Origin: Bacteroidota bacterium
GTDB taxonomy: Bacteria > Bacteroidota > Bacteroidia > AKYH767-A > 2013-40CM-41-45
Reading direction: 5' to 3'
Assembly (NCBI GenBank): GCA_016711505.1
Contig: JADJSV010000008.1
Span: 124,001 to 188,000, forward strand
Length of the DNA stretch: 64,000 nucleotides
Shown here: positions 17,411 through 27,356 of the stretch, piece by piece
Position numbering within the stretch: position 1 is the stretch's first letter
Layout of the letters: each line of letters starts with the position of its first letter
Notes under the pieces: model-generated
What the model was told of the DNA's origin: nothing
Databases searched by the model: none
The model's input: only the letters and a program-made list of their open reading frames with translations
Made by a program: the position numbers and the translations under genes

Positions 17411-18070
17411 TCAATGACTGCAACAAGAATGTGGCTGATAATTGATGCCCCTGAAGATCAACCAGACGCCCATTACAAGTGCAATGTATGGAATAGCCTG
17501 ACGCACGTACCTCTGAAATTTAAAATTCAACACTTGCCCGGTTAAAGTCAGGAATAACATCATCGGAACTGTTCCCAAACCAAACAGCGCCATATAGCCG
17601 GCGCTCCCTCCTACGCTGCCCATTGCCAACGATGCTCCTAAGGCAAGATAAACAAAACCGCATGGAAGAATTCCGTTTGCAAGTCCGATTCCCAGTGATG
17701 AATATTTTGAATCGGATTGCAGCATTTTTCGGAAAATTTTTTTAATCGAATTTGTCAGGCTGTACAAAAAACCATTGAAGGGTTTAAACTTTTTGCTGAT
17801 CAGAGGAATTCCGGCAATCAACAAAATCGATACTCCGGATACAATGGAAACAGTTTTCTGAAAGCCTGTCAATGATAAAGATCTTCCGAATAATCCAATA
17901 ACAGCTCCCAATACAGAATAAGTTACGATACGTCCGAGATTATAGAAGATCTTCCCACGTAAAGCAAGACCTGTTCCTTTCTTTGGCAACGTAAGAGCAA
18001 TTGGTCCGCACATACCGGCGCAATGGAAACTTCCCATAAAGCCAAAAAGAAATGCTGTCAGGATCCACAT
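17411..18070 (-). CDS. SafE/TauE-like (UreH_2) membrane protein of the cbb3 cluster
   Basis: A 219-residue protein with about six transmembrane helices. It opens with FLFGFMGSFHCAGMCGPIALTLP, the Cys-X3-Cys motif found in the DsbD-like/UreH_2 transporters that accompany cbb3 oxidase operons and are thought to help copper delivery or oxidase maturation. ANGILPCGFVYLALGASLAMGS (~140) is the second conserved half. The C-terminus ends in HSCCSH, a possible metal site. It follows ccoH by 10 bp. Confidence 0.85.
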   Translation of the reverse strand: MWILTAFLFGFMGSFHCAGMCGPIALTLPKKGTGLALRGKIFYNLGRIVTYSVLGAVIGLFGRSLSLTGFQKTVSIVSGVSILLIAGIPLISKKFKPFNGFLYSLTNSIKKIFRKMLQSDSKYSSLGIGLANGILPCGFVYLALGASLAMGSVGGSAGYMALFGLGTVPMMLFLTLTGQVLNFKFQRYVRQAIPYIALVMGVWLIFRGINYQPHSCCSH

Positions 18071-18080
18071 ATCAATTTAA

Positions 18081-18530
18081 TTAATTCAGATTAATTTTTT
18101 CTTCGGTAAAGTATTCCTGTTGTCCATCCCTATAATTCACCTTAACATTCCAGCGACCGGATGCCATTTCTTTTGATGAAAGACTTTGAGAAAGTTCTTC
18201 ATTCAATTGCAAAGGAACTTCAAAATCATAGGCAGATTTATCGGGTTTGAAAAAAGTGATTCGTCCTTCTAACTTCGAGCCTTTAAATTTTTCAGGAAAC
18301 TGAAATACTACCTGATCATTAACAGATGAAATCAGCACTTGCTGATCTAATGCTGCGGAGTTATTCATTTTATTGATCTGATTCTGATATTGAATTTCCA
18401 GGTCATAATAATTCGCAGAAACAAGATCAACTTCGTGTTGAGAACATTTATAGACCAATGTAGAAATGAATACTATGAATAATCCTATGAAGGCTGCAAT
18501 TCCAAATCCCCAGTTAAATTTTATTTTCAT
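18081..18530 (-). CDS. ccoH: FixH/CcoH cbb3 oxidase assembly protein
   Basis: A 149-residue single-pass membrane protein: transmembrane helix at about residues 6-26 and a periplasmic FixH domain starting SANYYDLEIQYQNQINKMNN and ending GRWNVKVNYRDGQQEYFTEEKINL. FixH/CcoH acts with CcoG, CcoI and CcoS in assembly of cbb3 oxidase. It lies between ccoG (12 bp upstream) and the SafE-like gene. Confidence 0.9.
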   Translation of the reverse strand: MKIKFNWGFGIAAFIGLFIVFISTLVYKCSQHEVDLVSANYYDLEIQYQNQINKMNNSAALDQQVLISSVNDQVVFQFPEKFKGSKLEGRITFFKPDKSAYDFEVPLQLNEELSQSLSSKEMASGRWNVKVNYRDGQQEYFTEEKINLN

Positions 18531-18542
18531 GATCTCTGCTTT

Positions 18543-19943
18543 TTAATTTGGTGATGGTCCGAGGAAGTTTGTTTTAATATTACTTACCACTTTACCATTT
18601 GAAAGAACTTTTATATGAACAGGAGTTTTTATACTTGTTAAATCTTCAGCATGAAGAATAACAAAAAACACTCCATCGATAGTACCATCCTTCTTCAGTA
18701 ATGATACTTTTTCACCGACAAATTTAATTTCGCCTTTTGGATGATCGAGAACGATTTCAAGATTAAGATCACCAAAAGTTTTATTAACGAGTTGAATATT
18801 GTAGAGATTACTTACATGTGTACTATCTACCATCTGGTAAAGCTGTCCCGGAGTACGCATGATCGTAGATTCGACATCGGTACGCAGTGACAATAAAATG
18901 ATAAGGGAAGTTAACAACAAGAGCAATACAACACCATAGCCGATGATCCTTGAGGTGACTTTGAATTTCTTTTTATCAGCAATGCTGTTTTCACTTGTAT
19001 AACGGATCAATCCTTCAGGCAGATTTACTTTTTGCATGATAGAATTACATGCATCGATACAAGCGGTGCAATTAACACATTCAAGTTGGGTTCCATTGCG
19101 GATATCAATTCCGGTAGGACAAACGCTTACACATTGATGGCAATCGATGCAATCGCCGGCAGTTCTCTTTTCATCCTTATGTATTTTCGCACGTGGTTCA
19201 CCTCTTGAATAATCATAAGCAATGACAACAGAATTTCTGTCAAGTAAAACTCCTTGTAAACGACCATAGGGACAAACTACTATACACGCCTGCTCTCTGA
19301 ACCGTGCATACACACCATAGAAAACAGCTGTAAAAACTACCAAAGCTCCAAATCCAACCAGGTGCATCATTGGTCCTTCTGTTACCAGAAGTTTCATCTG
19401 ATCAACGCCAATGATATAGGCAAGAAATGTATTTGCAATAATGAATGCAATGACAAAAAAGATGCTGTGTTTTAAAAGTTTCTTTCGGATTTTAGTCCCA
19501 TCCCATGGAGATTTGTGCAGAAGTTTTTGCTGAGCAGAGTCCCCTTCGATAAAGTATTCAATTTTTCTGAATACCATTTCCATGAAGATCGTCTGGGGAC
19601 AAGCCCAGCCACACCACACTCGCCCAAATACAACTGTGAATAATATTATGAATACAAAAAAGGTAAGCATTGCGAGCACAAACAGGAAAAAATCCTGAGG
19701 CCAGAAAGGAATACCGAATAAAATAAATTTTCTCTGAATGACATTAAAAAGAAACATGGCATGGCCATTCCATTTCATGAACGGACCTGAAAAGAGAAGA
19801 GTCAGTAAGATAATACTGACTATTGTTCTCTTATTATAAAGTTTACCATGAGGTTTCTTCGGATAAATCCACGCCCGCTTCCCATCTTCACCTATTGTCG
19901 CAATGCTGTCGCGAAACGACTCATCCTTTATATTACTACTCAT
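18543..19943 (-). CDS. ccoG: CcoG, cytochrome c oxidase accessory protein
   Basis: A 466-residue membrane protein with five or so transmembrane helices and a polyferredoxin-like core: WCGWACPQTIFMEMVF in the N-terminal half (~110-125), then two [4Fe-4S]-type clusters in CIDCHQCVSVCPTGIDIR and CVNCTACIDAC (~260-300), then an Ig-like C-terminal domain. CcoG is a copper-reducing assembly factor for cbb3 oxidase. Gene order (P, G, H) is the standard one for Bacteroidota. Confidence 0.96.
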   Translation of the reverse strand: MSSNIKDESFRDSIATIGEDGKRAWIYPKKPHGKLYNKRTIVSIILLTLLFSGPFMKWNGHAMFLFNVIQRKFILFGIPFWPQDFFLFVLAMLTFFVFIILFTVVFGRVWCGWACPQTIFMEMVFRKIEYFIEGDSAQQKLLHKSPWDGTKIRKKLLKHSIFFVIAFIIANTFLAYIIGVDQMKLLVTEGPMMHLVGFGALVVFTAVFYGVYARFREQACIVVCPYGRLQGVLLDRNSVVIAYDYSRGEPRAKIHKDEKRTAGDCIDCHQCVSVCPTGIDIRNGTQLECVNCTACIDACNSIMQKVNLPEGLIRYTSENSIADKKKFKVTSRIIGYGVVLLLLLTSLIILLSLRTDVESTIMRTPGQLYQMVDSTHVSNLYNIQLVNKTFGDLNLEIVLDHPKGEIKFVGEKVSLLKKDGTIDGVFFVILHAEDLTSIKTPVHIKVLSNGKVVSNIKTNFLGPSPN

Positions 19944-19945
19944 TT

Positions 19946-20935
19946 CTACTTTTTGCTTAAGGCAATTGATTGAACACTATCTACGACAACTGAATCTGCC
20001 ACCACTACACTATCAGTTACTTCAACCCATTTGTCACCTTGAGGCTCCTTTGGAGCTGCAGGATTTGTTCCCTGAAGTGTGAGAATATAACTCGCTACTT
20101 CCTGTATAGCTTTTGGGGTTAACTGAGTTTTCCAGCTGATCATTCCTTTTGCGGGAACACCTTCGGTCACGGTATTAAAAATGTTTTTAATACCTCCGCC
20201 ATGAATCCAGAATTCGTCTGTTAAATTCGGACCAACATTACCTTGTCCAAAATCTCCATGACAAGCCTTACAACTTTTTATGTAGGTTTCTTTACCTGCT
20301 GCAATAGAACCTGCTTCAGTTAAAGTAACTACAGAAGCTGAAGTAATGTAGTTCGCATCATTTTCCATTCTGGCTTTTCTTTCAAGTTCTGCGTTTTTCA
20401 TTTCTTCGTTGTATTCAGCAAGTTGCAATTTTCCTGAACCTGAGACGTGGAAATTGAACAGATAAACAAATGCGAATACGATAGTGATATAGAAACCGTA
20501 CTTCCACCATGGTGGTAATTGATTGTCCAGTTCCTGAATACCATCGTAATTATGATCCAGCATAACATCTTTCTCCTTTTCAATAGGAACAGCTTTCACA
20601 AGACTGTGCATGATTCTGGAGTAAAGAGAAGGCCTTACAATTTCCGGTGACAATTCAGCGGCTTCCGCCTGAGTACTACCTGTTGGAGCATATTTACCTT
20701 CCACAATTTTTGTCAGCGCACGAATAGTATGCGACATAGTGTAGATTGTTAAAAGGACTATGAATCCTAATAAGATCCAGATATAAGTTACAGGATCAAA
20801 AAACATTTTTGGAATCTGAACAACTTCAGGTTTTTTAACCTCTGTTGCTACTTCCTGAGCATATGATGTGAATTGCATGAAAAGCAAAACAGTTGTGGCA
20901 GCGATCAGCTTTATGGAATTATTTATCCTTTTCAT
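19946..20935 (-). CDS. ccoP: CcoP, cbb3 oxidase diheme-type subunit with one visible heme site
   Basis: A ~329-residue subunit III of cbb3 oxidase. The ATG at 20935 is preferred over one 15 codons upstream because it starts a clean signal peptide (FTSYAQ) and does not overlap ccoQ. An N-terminal helix (DPVTYIWILLGFIVLLTIY), the conserved LDHNYDGIQELDNQLPPWWKYGFYITIVFAFVYL segment and a C-terminal cytochrome c domain with SCKACHGD, GPNLTDEFWIHGG and GMISWKTQL are present. Only one CXXCH is found; proteobacterial CcoP has two. One-heme CcoP is, from memory, seen in other Bacteroidota, so this is probably a lineage trait. Confidence 0.93.
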   Translation of the reverse strand: MKRINNSIKLIAATTVLLFMQFTSYAQEVATEVKKPEVVQIPKMFFDPVTYIWILLGFIVLLTIYTMSHTIRALTKIVEGKYAPTGSTQAEAAELSPEIVRPSLYSRIMHSLVKAVPIEKEKDVMLDHNYDGIQELDNQLPPWWKYGFYITIVFAFVYLFNFHVSGSGKLQLAEYNEEMKNAELERKARMENDANYITSASVVTLTEAGSIAAGKETYIKSCKACHGDFGQGNVGPNLTDEFWIHGGGIKNIFNTVTEGVPAKGMISWKTQLTPKAIQEVASYILTLQGTNPAAPKEPQGDKWVEVTDSVVVADSVVVDSVQSIALSKK

Positions 20936-20939
20936 ACTC

Positions 20940-21128
20940 TTACAATATTGAATTAGGGTTATTATTATTTTCTGATTCAAGCGGTATTCTGCTTACTTCT
21001 TCGAGACTGGAATTCTTTGTTCTTAATGCCCAGATGAAAACAGCCATAAAGAAGATAAAGAAGACAAGCAGTGAGAACATTGGATAAGTTGCTATCCCTT
21101 CTATTCCTTTGAAATAATTTTTAAACAT
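20940..21128 (-). CDS. ccoQ: CcoQ-like small subunit of cbb3 oxidase
   Basis: A 62-residue protein with one transmembrane helix (MFSLLVFFIFFMAVFIWALRT) and a short charged tail. Its place between ccoNO and ccoP, with spacers of 18 bp and 4 bp, and its size match CcoQ, which stabilises the oxidase. Sequence identity alone would not be decisive at this length. Confidence 0.8.
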   Translation of the reverse strand: MFKNYFKGIEGIATYPMFSLLVFFIFFMAVFIWALRTKNSSLEEVSRIPLESENNNNPNSIL

Positions 21129-21146
21129 GATGATCTTTTTTTACAA

Positions 21147-23270
21147 TTATTTAACTGAAGAAAATTTCTCGCCCTTGATATCGGTACCAAGTCTTTGCAA
21201 GTATGCAATTATGGCAACTATCTCTTTATTTGGAGCAACCTTAACACCTGCTTTTGCAAGATCATCAGCGATCAGAATTTCCTGTTTCACTAATTCCTGA
21301 TTTGCTATTTTATCAAAGTCATTGTCATAAGGAACACCAAGTTTTCTCATTACATTAATTTTTGCTGCAGTTAATGAAGTATCGAGATCATCTTCGATCA
21401 GGAAATCATAAGCAGGCATGATTGATCCGGGAGACATTGTAGTTGGATCGAGCATGTGATTATAATGCCATGAGTTCGGATATTTTGAACCTTCACGAGC
21501 TAAATCAGGTCCGGTACGTTTAGAACCCCATTGGAAAGGATGATCATACACAAATTCACCTGCTTTAGAATATTCACCATAACGTTCGGTCTCACTTCTG
21601 AAAGGACGAATCATTTGTGAGTGACAAGTGTAACAACCTTCACGGATATAGATGTCGCGGCCTTGTAATTCAAGAGGAGTATAAGGCTTCACGCTAGCGA
21701 TAGTCGGGATGTTTGATTTCACAGTCAACATTGGAATTATTTCAATCATACCTCCGATCAGAATCATAACTAAACTTACGATGAGCATTTGAACAGGACG
21801 TCTTTCAATCCAACGATGCCAGTGACCTTTATGTACAACAGCATTTTTCTCAAGTGCAGGAGCAGAAGTTTCTTCATTGGCAACAAATTTTCCTGATGCT
21901 GCAGTTTTGTAAAGATTATAAACCATCACCAATGCACCGATCAGGTATAAAGATCCACCGAAAGCACGGAGACGATACATAGGGACGATCTGCACAACTG
22001 TTTCAAGGAAGTTTGGATATTTTAAGACACCTTCCGGAGTAAATTCTTTCCACATAAGAGACTGTGCAAATCCTGCCCAATACAATGGGACAGCATAGAA
22101 TATAATTCCTAAGGTTGCAATCCAGAAATGGAAATTTGCCAGTTTCTTTGAGAAGATATTTACATTATACATTCGTGGGATCAACCAGTATAGAATACCG
22201 AAAGTCAACATTCCATTCCATCCAAGTCCACCTACGTGAACGTGTGCAACTATCCAGTCAGTAAAGTGAGAGATTGCATTTACGCTTTTCAATGAAAGCA
22301 TAGGTCCTTCAAAAGTTGACATACCATATGCAGTAATAGCAACGACCATAAATTTAAGTACTGTACTTTCACGGACTTTATCCCACGCACCACGAAGAGT
22401 AAGTAATCCGTTGATCATACCACCCCAGGAAGGAGCGATCAACATTATACTGAATACAACACCGAGAGATTGTGCCCAATCAGGAAGAGAAGTATATAAC
22501 AAGTGATGCGGACCTGCCCAGATATATAAAAAGATCAGAGCCCAGAAATGGATGATAGAAAGTTTGTATGAATAAACCGGACGGTTAGCTGCTTTAGGAA
22601 CGAAGTAATACATCAAACCTAAGTACGGAGTAGTCAGGAAAAACGCAACAGCGTTGTGTCCATACCACCACTGAACCAAAGCATCCTGAACACCTGCAAA
22701 TATTGAATAGCTTTTAAACAATGAAACAGGTAATGCAAGAGAGTTAACGATATGAAGTACGGCAACAGTAACAACTGTAGCAATGTAAAACCAGATCGCT
22801 ACATATAAATGTCTTTCACGTCTCTTGAGGATCGTTCCAAACATGTTTATACCAAAGATCACCCAAACGATAGCAATCATGATATCAATCGGCCATTCAA
22901 GTTCTGCGTACTCTTTACTGGTAGTAATGCCAAGCGGAAGAGTCAGCGCTGCGGAGACAATGATAAGTTGCCAGCCCCAGAAATGTATCTTACTAAGTAC
23001 ATCACTGAACATACGGGCCTTCAGTAATCTCTGAAGCGAGTAATAAACGCCCATAAAAATACCATTTCCTACAAATGCAAAGATCACTGCATTAGTATGC
23101 AATGGTCTTAAACGTCCAAAGTTTCCGATCGGACCAAAGTTGAATTTCGCACTTGTTAATTGAAGGGCGATGATCAACCCAACAAGCATTCCGACGACTC
23201 CCCATATGACAGTAGCAACTGCAAAATTGCGGACAATCTTATTGTCGTAACTAAATTTTTCTATGTTCAT
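21147..23270 (-). CDS. ccoNO: fused CcoNO, cbb3 cytochrome oxidase catalytic subunits I and II
   Basis: A 707-residue fusion. Residues 1-~470 are CcoN with twelve or so transmembrane helices and the heme/CuB histidines (PLHTNAVIFAFVGNGIF; QWWYGHNAVAFFLT; WAGPHHLLYT; VAHVHVGGLGWNG). Residues ~510-707 are CcoO, a membrane-anchored monoheme cytochrome c with EGCYTCHSQMIRPF and the distal MPAYDF methionine. This is the high-affinity terminal oxidase for low-oxygen growth. The CcoN/CcoO fusion is usual in Bacteroidota. Its ATG overlaps the ccoS stop by 4 nt. Confidence 0.97.
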   Translation of the reverse strand: MNIEKFSYDNKIVRNFAVATVIWGVVGMLVGLIIALQLTSAKFNFGPIGNFGRLRPLHTNAVIFAFVGNGIFMGVYYSLQRLLKARMFSDVLSKIHFWGWQLIIVSAALTLPLGITTSKEYAELEWPIDIMIAIVWVIFGINMFGTILKRRERHLYVAIWFYIATVVTVAVLHIVNSLALPVSLFKSYSIFAGVQDALVQWWYGHNAVAFFLTTPYLGLMYYFVPKAANRPVYSYKLSIIHFWALIFLYIWAGPHHLLYTSLPDWAQSLGVVFSIMLIAPSWGGMINGLLTLRGAWDKVRESTVLKFMVVAITAYGMSTFEGPMLSLKSVNAISHFTDWIVAHVHVGGLGWNGMLTFGILYWLIPRMYNVNIFSKKLANFHFWIATLGIIFYAVPLYWAGFAQSLMWKEFTPEGVLKYPNFLETVVQIVPMYRLRAFGGSLYLIGALVMVYNLYKTAASGKFVANEETSAPALEKNAVVHKGHWHRWIERRPVQMLIVSLVMILIGGMIEIIPMLTVKSNIPTIASVKPYTPLELQGRDIYIREGCYTCHSQMIRPFRSETERYGEYSKAGEFVYDHPFQWGSKRTGPDLAREGSKYPNSWHYNHMLDPTTMSPGSIMPAYDFLIEDDLDTSLTAAKINVMRKLGVPYDNDFDKIANQELVKQEILIADDLAKAGVKVAPNKEIVAIIAYLQRLGTDIKGEKFSSVK

Positions 23271-23440
23271 AATTCTTCTTGTGTTTTCTGGTTCTTTTGT
23301 TTTTCATCATCAAAGAGAATTCTGACAGATGGAGTATAATCGTCGTCGAACTGTCCATCCTTCACGCTCCAGATAAAAGCGAAAAGGAAGGCTATTGCCA
23401 GCAGAAGACTGAATAAAATAAGGAGGAAAATTATGCTCAT
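23267..23440 (-). CDS. ccoS: CcoS, cbb3 oxidase maturation protein
   Basis: A 57-residue gene read directly from the minus strand: MSIIFLLILFSLLLAIAF..., then FIWSVKDGQFDDDYTPSVRI and a charged tail. One N-terminal helix followed by the WSVKxGQFDD motif is diagnostic of CcoS, which is needed for cofactor insertion into cbb3 oxidase. Its TGA overlaps the ccoNO ATG (23267-23270), so it is the first gene of the operon. Confidence 0.92.
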   Translation of the reverse strand: MSIIFLLILFSLLLAIAFLFAFIWSVKDGQFDDDYTPSVRILFDDEKQKNQKTQEEL

Positions 23441-23615
23441 TTGTTTTAAAATTCTTGGATAAAAGTAATTTCATGGCTTCTGACTTCTAATGATTCGGGT
23501 CAATAGCGAGTATGATGTTTGTCAGTTTAAAAGCGGGATTAATTGTAAAAAGTCAACAAAATGTGGAAATACAGTTTTTAACATGGAGAAAAATGAGAAA
23601 AAAAGGGAGAAAATA

Positions 23616-23658
23616 AAGAGAGAAAAAGGTATTTATTTTTAATACTCTTTTCTCTCTT
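23616..23658 (-). terminator. AT-rich hairpin between ccoI and ccoS
   Basis: AAGAGAGAAAA (23616-23626) pairs perfectly with TTTTCTCTCTT (23648-23658). On the minus strand the hairpin lies 24 bp after the ccoI stop and is followed by TTTATTTT, so it may terminate ccoI transcription and make ccoS the start of a separate unit. The stem is weak in GC, hence moderate confidence. Confidence 0.5.
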
Positions 23659-23681
23659 CAAAATTGTAAAATATTTGAATT

Positions 23682-26081
23682 TCAGTTTTTATTTCTTCCT
23701 ACCCATTTTGACAGAAGAGTTGTGAACGAAATGATCGTAACGCTGCTGATAGGCATTAATATGGCAGCAAAGAGTGGACTTAATTCACCTCTGACGGCAA
23801 AATAAATTCCGAAAGCATTATATATAAGAGCTATTATAAAACTTCCGAATATGATTCGCTTACTTGATCTGGAAACATTGAGGATATTAGACAATGAATT
23901 TAATCGCTTTGCATCAATAATTGCATCACATGCCGGTGAAAAATTATTTACATTATCGGAAACAGAAATTCCAATATCAGCCTGGCTGAGTGCTCCGGCA
24001 TCATTTAATCCATCGCCGATCATCAAAACATTTTTCCCAAGTTTTTGCAGGTCCTGAATAAATGCAAGTTTATCAGTTGGGGTTTGTTCAAACAAAATCA
24101 TGCTTTCCTTACCGCAAAGTTGTTGCAGTTTTTCTTTTTCTCCTGCGTGATCCCCTGAAATTACAAACAGATCATATTTTTCTTTTCTCAAAGAGGCGAT
24201 CATGGTATCTACTCCGGAACGGTAAACATTTTTCAAGGAGAAGTATCCGATATAATTGCCTGAAATAGAAATGTGAACTTCTGTTTCCGCAGAGAGAGAA
24301 GGAATTCCTTTAACATAGGTTGAAGAACCAATTTTGATGTTCTTACCGTCAACTGTTACCTGATATCCTTTACCACTTTGCTCAGAATAGTTTTCAGCCT
24401 TGCCTCTTTTCCCGCACTTTGTCTGATCATAGATCATTCTGCTCAATGGATGATAAGAATGAAAAGTTGCTGATGAGATCAGATACTTTATTTCTTCAGT
24501 CAGATCGCCATTAAATATAATGTCAGACCGATCATTTGATGTAAGAGTTCCTGTTTTGTCAAACACGATAGAATCCGCTTTCGCCAGTTTTTCTATTACT
24601 GCATAGTTTTTCAGATAAAATTTATTCTTTCCAAAAATCCGCAGAATATTGCCCAGAGTAAATGGGGATGAGATCGCTAGTGCGCAAGGACAAGCGATAA
24701 TGAGGACAGCAGTAAAAGCATTCCAACCGATTTCAGGATGTCCGGCAATGATCCAATATGCGAGTGAAACTAATGCAATTCCCAGTATTACTATTGTAAA
24801 ATAATGACTGATCTTATTTACCAATTGCTGAAAAGTAGAATCAGTTTGCTTTTTTACATAAGCATCATTGTTCCAGAGTTGTGTCAGATAACTTTGCTCG
24901 ACTTGCTTTACAACTTCCATTTCGATAGCTGAACCTTTTTGTTTCCCACCGGCATATAGCAGATCGCCTGCTTTTTTATAGACAGCAGCGCTTTCCCCTG
25001 TAACAAAACTATAATCAATAGAAGCATCTCCTTTTATAAGAATTGAATCAGCAGGAATCAGCTCTTCATTTCTGATGATGATACGATCACTTACTTTAAT
25101 ATCAGATACAGGAATTGAAGTTTCTATTCCATTCCTTTTGGCCATAACGGAAATAGGAAAGAACGATTTGTAATCTCGATCGAATGAAAGAGTGTCATAC
25201 GTTTTATTCTGAAATTGCCGGCCAAGCAACATAAAAAATGTAAGTCCGGCCATAGTATCCATATATCCGGCGCCTGTTGCCGAGATAATTTCGTAACTAC
25301 TTCTTACGAACATAATAAAAATTCCCAGGGCTATGGGTACATCAATATTAAGATATTTTTGTTTCAGACTTTGAAATGCAAACCGGAAAAACGGCGCACT
25401 GCAATAAAACAAAACAGGAAGTGAAAGCACCAAATTCAGATAGTTGAAGACATTTCCATAATGTCTTTCAGCAGAATCTGCGAGAGAAAAATATTCCGGA
25501 AAACTGAAAAGCATGATATTTCCAAAACAAAAACCTGCGACTCCAATACGGTAAACAGCTGACCGGTCTTTTTTAGTTTTACGGCCTTTCTCCAGATCAT
25601 CAAGATTGATCTGTGGCTCATAACCAATTGCAGAAAGCAATTCAACAAGTTTACGGAGCGAGAAAGTACTTTCATTATAATATATGTGAACTTCTTTTCT
25701 TAGAAAATCTACTCTTGACCGGAGTATAGAATCATTTATCCTCGTCAGATTTTCAAGTAACCAGATACAGCTACTGCAATGCATCTGAGGAATAAAAAAC
25801 GTGAGCGAAGCTGTATTACCATCTGAAAACTGAAGTAACTTTTGTTTTACATTGTTATCATCGAGATATGCAAATCGTTTATCATTACCGCTTTTAGCAG
25901 GAGATATTCCGGGAGTTTCGTTGAAGTTATAATAAGTGCACAAGTTGTTCTCATTGAGTATCTCATAAACGAGTTTACAACCTTCACAACAAAATTGCTT
26001 TTCATTAACTAAAATAATTTCATCAACACAAAGTTCACCGCAATGAAAACATTTGACTTCCGTCTCTACCAATTTTTGCAT
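23682..26081 (-). CDS. ccoI: CcoI, copper-translocating P-type ATPase for cbb3 assembly
   Basis: A 799-residue P1B ATPase that exports copper for insertion into the oxidase. In order: an N-terminal zinc-ribbon-like segment (CFHCGELC and CCEGC, as in Bacteroidota CcoI), a heavy-metal domain with MHCSSCIWLLENL, eight transmembrane helices, the actuator TGESA, the metal-binding ACPCALAISSP, the phosphorylation loop DKTGTLTS and GDGLNDAGALSQADIGI. All catalytic motifs are intact. It is upstream of ccoS-NO-QP-GH in the same direction. Confidence 0.95.
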   Translation of the reverse strand: MQKLVETEVKCFHCGELCVDEIILVNEKQFCCEGCKLVYEILNENNLCTYYNFNETPGISPAKSGNDKRFAYLDDNNVKQKLLQFSDGNTASLTFFIPQMHCSSCIWLLENLTRINDSILRSRVDFLRKEVHIYYNESTFSLRKLVELLSAIGYEPQINLDDLEKGRKTKKDRSAVYRIGVAGFCFGNIMLFSFPEYFSLADSAERHYGNVFNYLNLVLSLPVLFYCSAPFFRFAFQSLKQKYLNIDVPIALGIFIMFVRSSYEIISATGAGYMDTMAGLTFFMLLGRQFQNKTYDTLSFDRDYKSFFPISVMAKRNGIETSIPVSDIKVSDRIIIRNEELIPADSILIKGDASIDYSFVTGESAAVYKKAGDLLYAGGKQKGSAIEMEVVKQVEQSYLTQLWNNDAYVKKQTDSTFQQLVNKISHYFTIVILGIALVSLAYWIIAGHPEIGWNAFTAVLIIACPCALAISSPFTLGNILRIFGKNKFYLKNYAVIEKLAKADSIVFDKTGTLTSNDRSDIIFNGDLTEEIKYLISSATFHSYHPLSRMIYDQTKCGKRGKAENYSEQSGKGYQVTVDGKNIKIGSSTYVKGIPSLSAETEVHISISGNYIGYFSLKNVYRSGVDTMIASLRKEKYDLFVISGDHAGEKEKLQQLCGKESMILFEQTPTDKLAFIQDLQKLGKNVLMIGDGLNDAGALSQADIGISVSDNVNNFSPACDAIIDAKRLNSLSNILNVSRSSKRIIFGSFIIALIYNAFGIYFAVRGELSPLFAAILMPISSVTIISFTTLLSKWVGRNKN

Positions 26082-26189
26082 GACATATCGTTATGAAACA
26101 AAAGTCATGTTTTAGGCGTCTTTTTCGAATGAGGATGGTCAGGTGAGGGAGGTGATTTAAGTCAGGGATTTTTAAATAATAATGAATAA

Positions 26190-27287
26190 TTAAAAAGCTT
26201 CTTTGAGAATAACATAAACCCCACTCTTCCCTTCCCCGATTCCATAATCGATCCGGAGGTTTAGTTTTTCTTTTTCTTGGACCATTAAGCGTAATCCTCC
26301 GCCGTATGAAAAATGCATTCTGTCCCAGCGGAGATCATCAAAGCTATTTGATACTTGTCCGCTTCCTGCGAAAGCTACTACTCCAATTCTCCAGAAAAGA
26401 TATTGTCTGATTTCAGCCTGTGTGGTAAACATATTTTTGTCAGCGTACCGACCTTTGTAAAAGCCGCGCATCATTTCAGAGCCTCCAAGCATTGATAAGT
26501 TTCGAATGGGAACTTCACCGGCATTTACTTTACCATACAATTGAACGGCGAGAACGCGATTAACTCCGATACGATAGAATTTTTTTAGTTCGAGAGAGTA
26601 ATATGTGAAGTTGAAATCACTGCTAAATTTTTTATCGAATCTTGTCAGATTAAATTCAATAAATCCACCTTTACTGGGAGAGTAAGCATTGTTTCGCGAA
26701 TCAAGTGTAATTAAAAAACCAAGTCCTGAGGCTTTGCCACCATATCGTCCTACGATCGCTTGTGTATCAAACACACCATTTGAAGTATAAGTAAAATCGC
26801 TTACACTTTGAAATTCTGCATTTCCCCCGATATACAATTTCTTGTATAGCCTTGCCAGAAATTGCGGATTGAAATAAAATTGCTTGATGCTATATTTTTC
26901 TTCAGCACCGGTTCTAGTATCATTTCCGATTCCCCAGAATTTATCAGGATAGTAACTGTATGAACTTTGCCACCTGAAAATATAATCCTCCTTTGGAAAA
27001 TAAATTGTAGAACCAATTACAACGACTAATTGCTTTTTCAATGTATACAATGAAATCAGATTCACATCAGAAGTTCTAATGTCTTTATCATCCAGTTTTG
27101 CCTTAAAAAAATATGCTGAAGCTAAACCAAATCCCCAGCTGGTTTCCGGCGAACGTAATACAAATGGGAATGCAAGAAACTTTGAATTCTGACCCTTAGC
27201 CAGTGTATCATCGGGAATTGCTTCGCCCGCCTTTAAATTAAAAGCGCAAATAGTTGATAATATGATTGTTACGAGAATATTCCGCAT
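26190..27287 (-). CDS. BamA/TamA-type surface antigen barrel without POTRA domains
   Basis: A 365-residue outer membrane protein with a signal peptide (ICAFNLKAGEA) and a 16-strand-type Bac_surface_Ag barrel: RSPETSWGFGLASAYFF, a central FLITLDSRNNAYSPSKGGFIEFNLTRF (typical of Omp85-family barrels), PIRNLSMLGGSEMMRGFYKGRYADKNM with the conserved RGF-like loop motif, and a closing RIDYGIGEGKSGVYVILKEAF. No room exists for POTRA repeats, so it is a stand-alone barrel of unknown function, not BamA itself. Confidence 0.85.
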   Translation of the reverse strand: MRNILVTIILSTICAFNLKAGEAIPDDTLAKGQNSKFLAFPFVLRSPETSWGFGLASAYFFKAKLDDKDIRTSDVNLISLYTLKKQLVVVIGSTIYFPKEDYIFRWQSSYSYYPDKFWGIGNDTRTGAEEKYSIKQFYFNPQFLARLYKKLYIGGNAEFQSVSDFTYTSNGVFDTQAIVGRYGGKASGLGFLITLDSRNNAYSPSKGGFIEFNLTRFDKKFSSDFNFTYYSLELKKFYRIGVNRVLAVQLYGKVNAGEVPIRNLSMLGGSEMMRGFYKGRYADKNMFTTQAEIRQYLFWRIGVVAFAGSGQVSNSFDDLRWDRMHFSYGGGLRLMVQEKEKLNLRIDYGIGEGKSGVYVILKEAF

Positions 27288-27356
27288 AAGGGATGCGCAA
27301 TATACAAAATACAGAATTTCAAGGAAATAGATGAGCCGTAATGTCTTATTCCTTCA

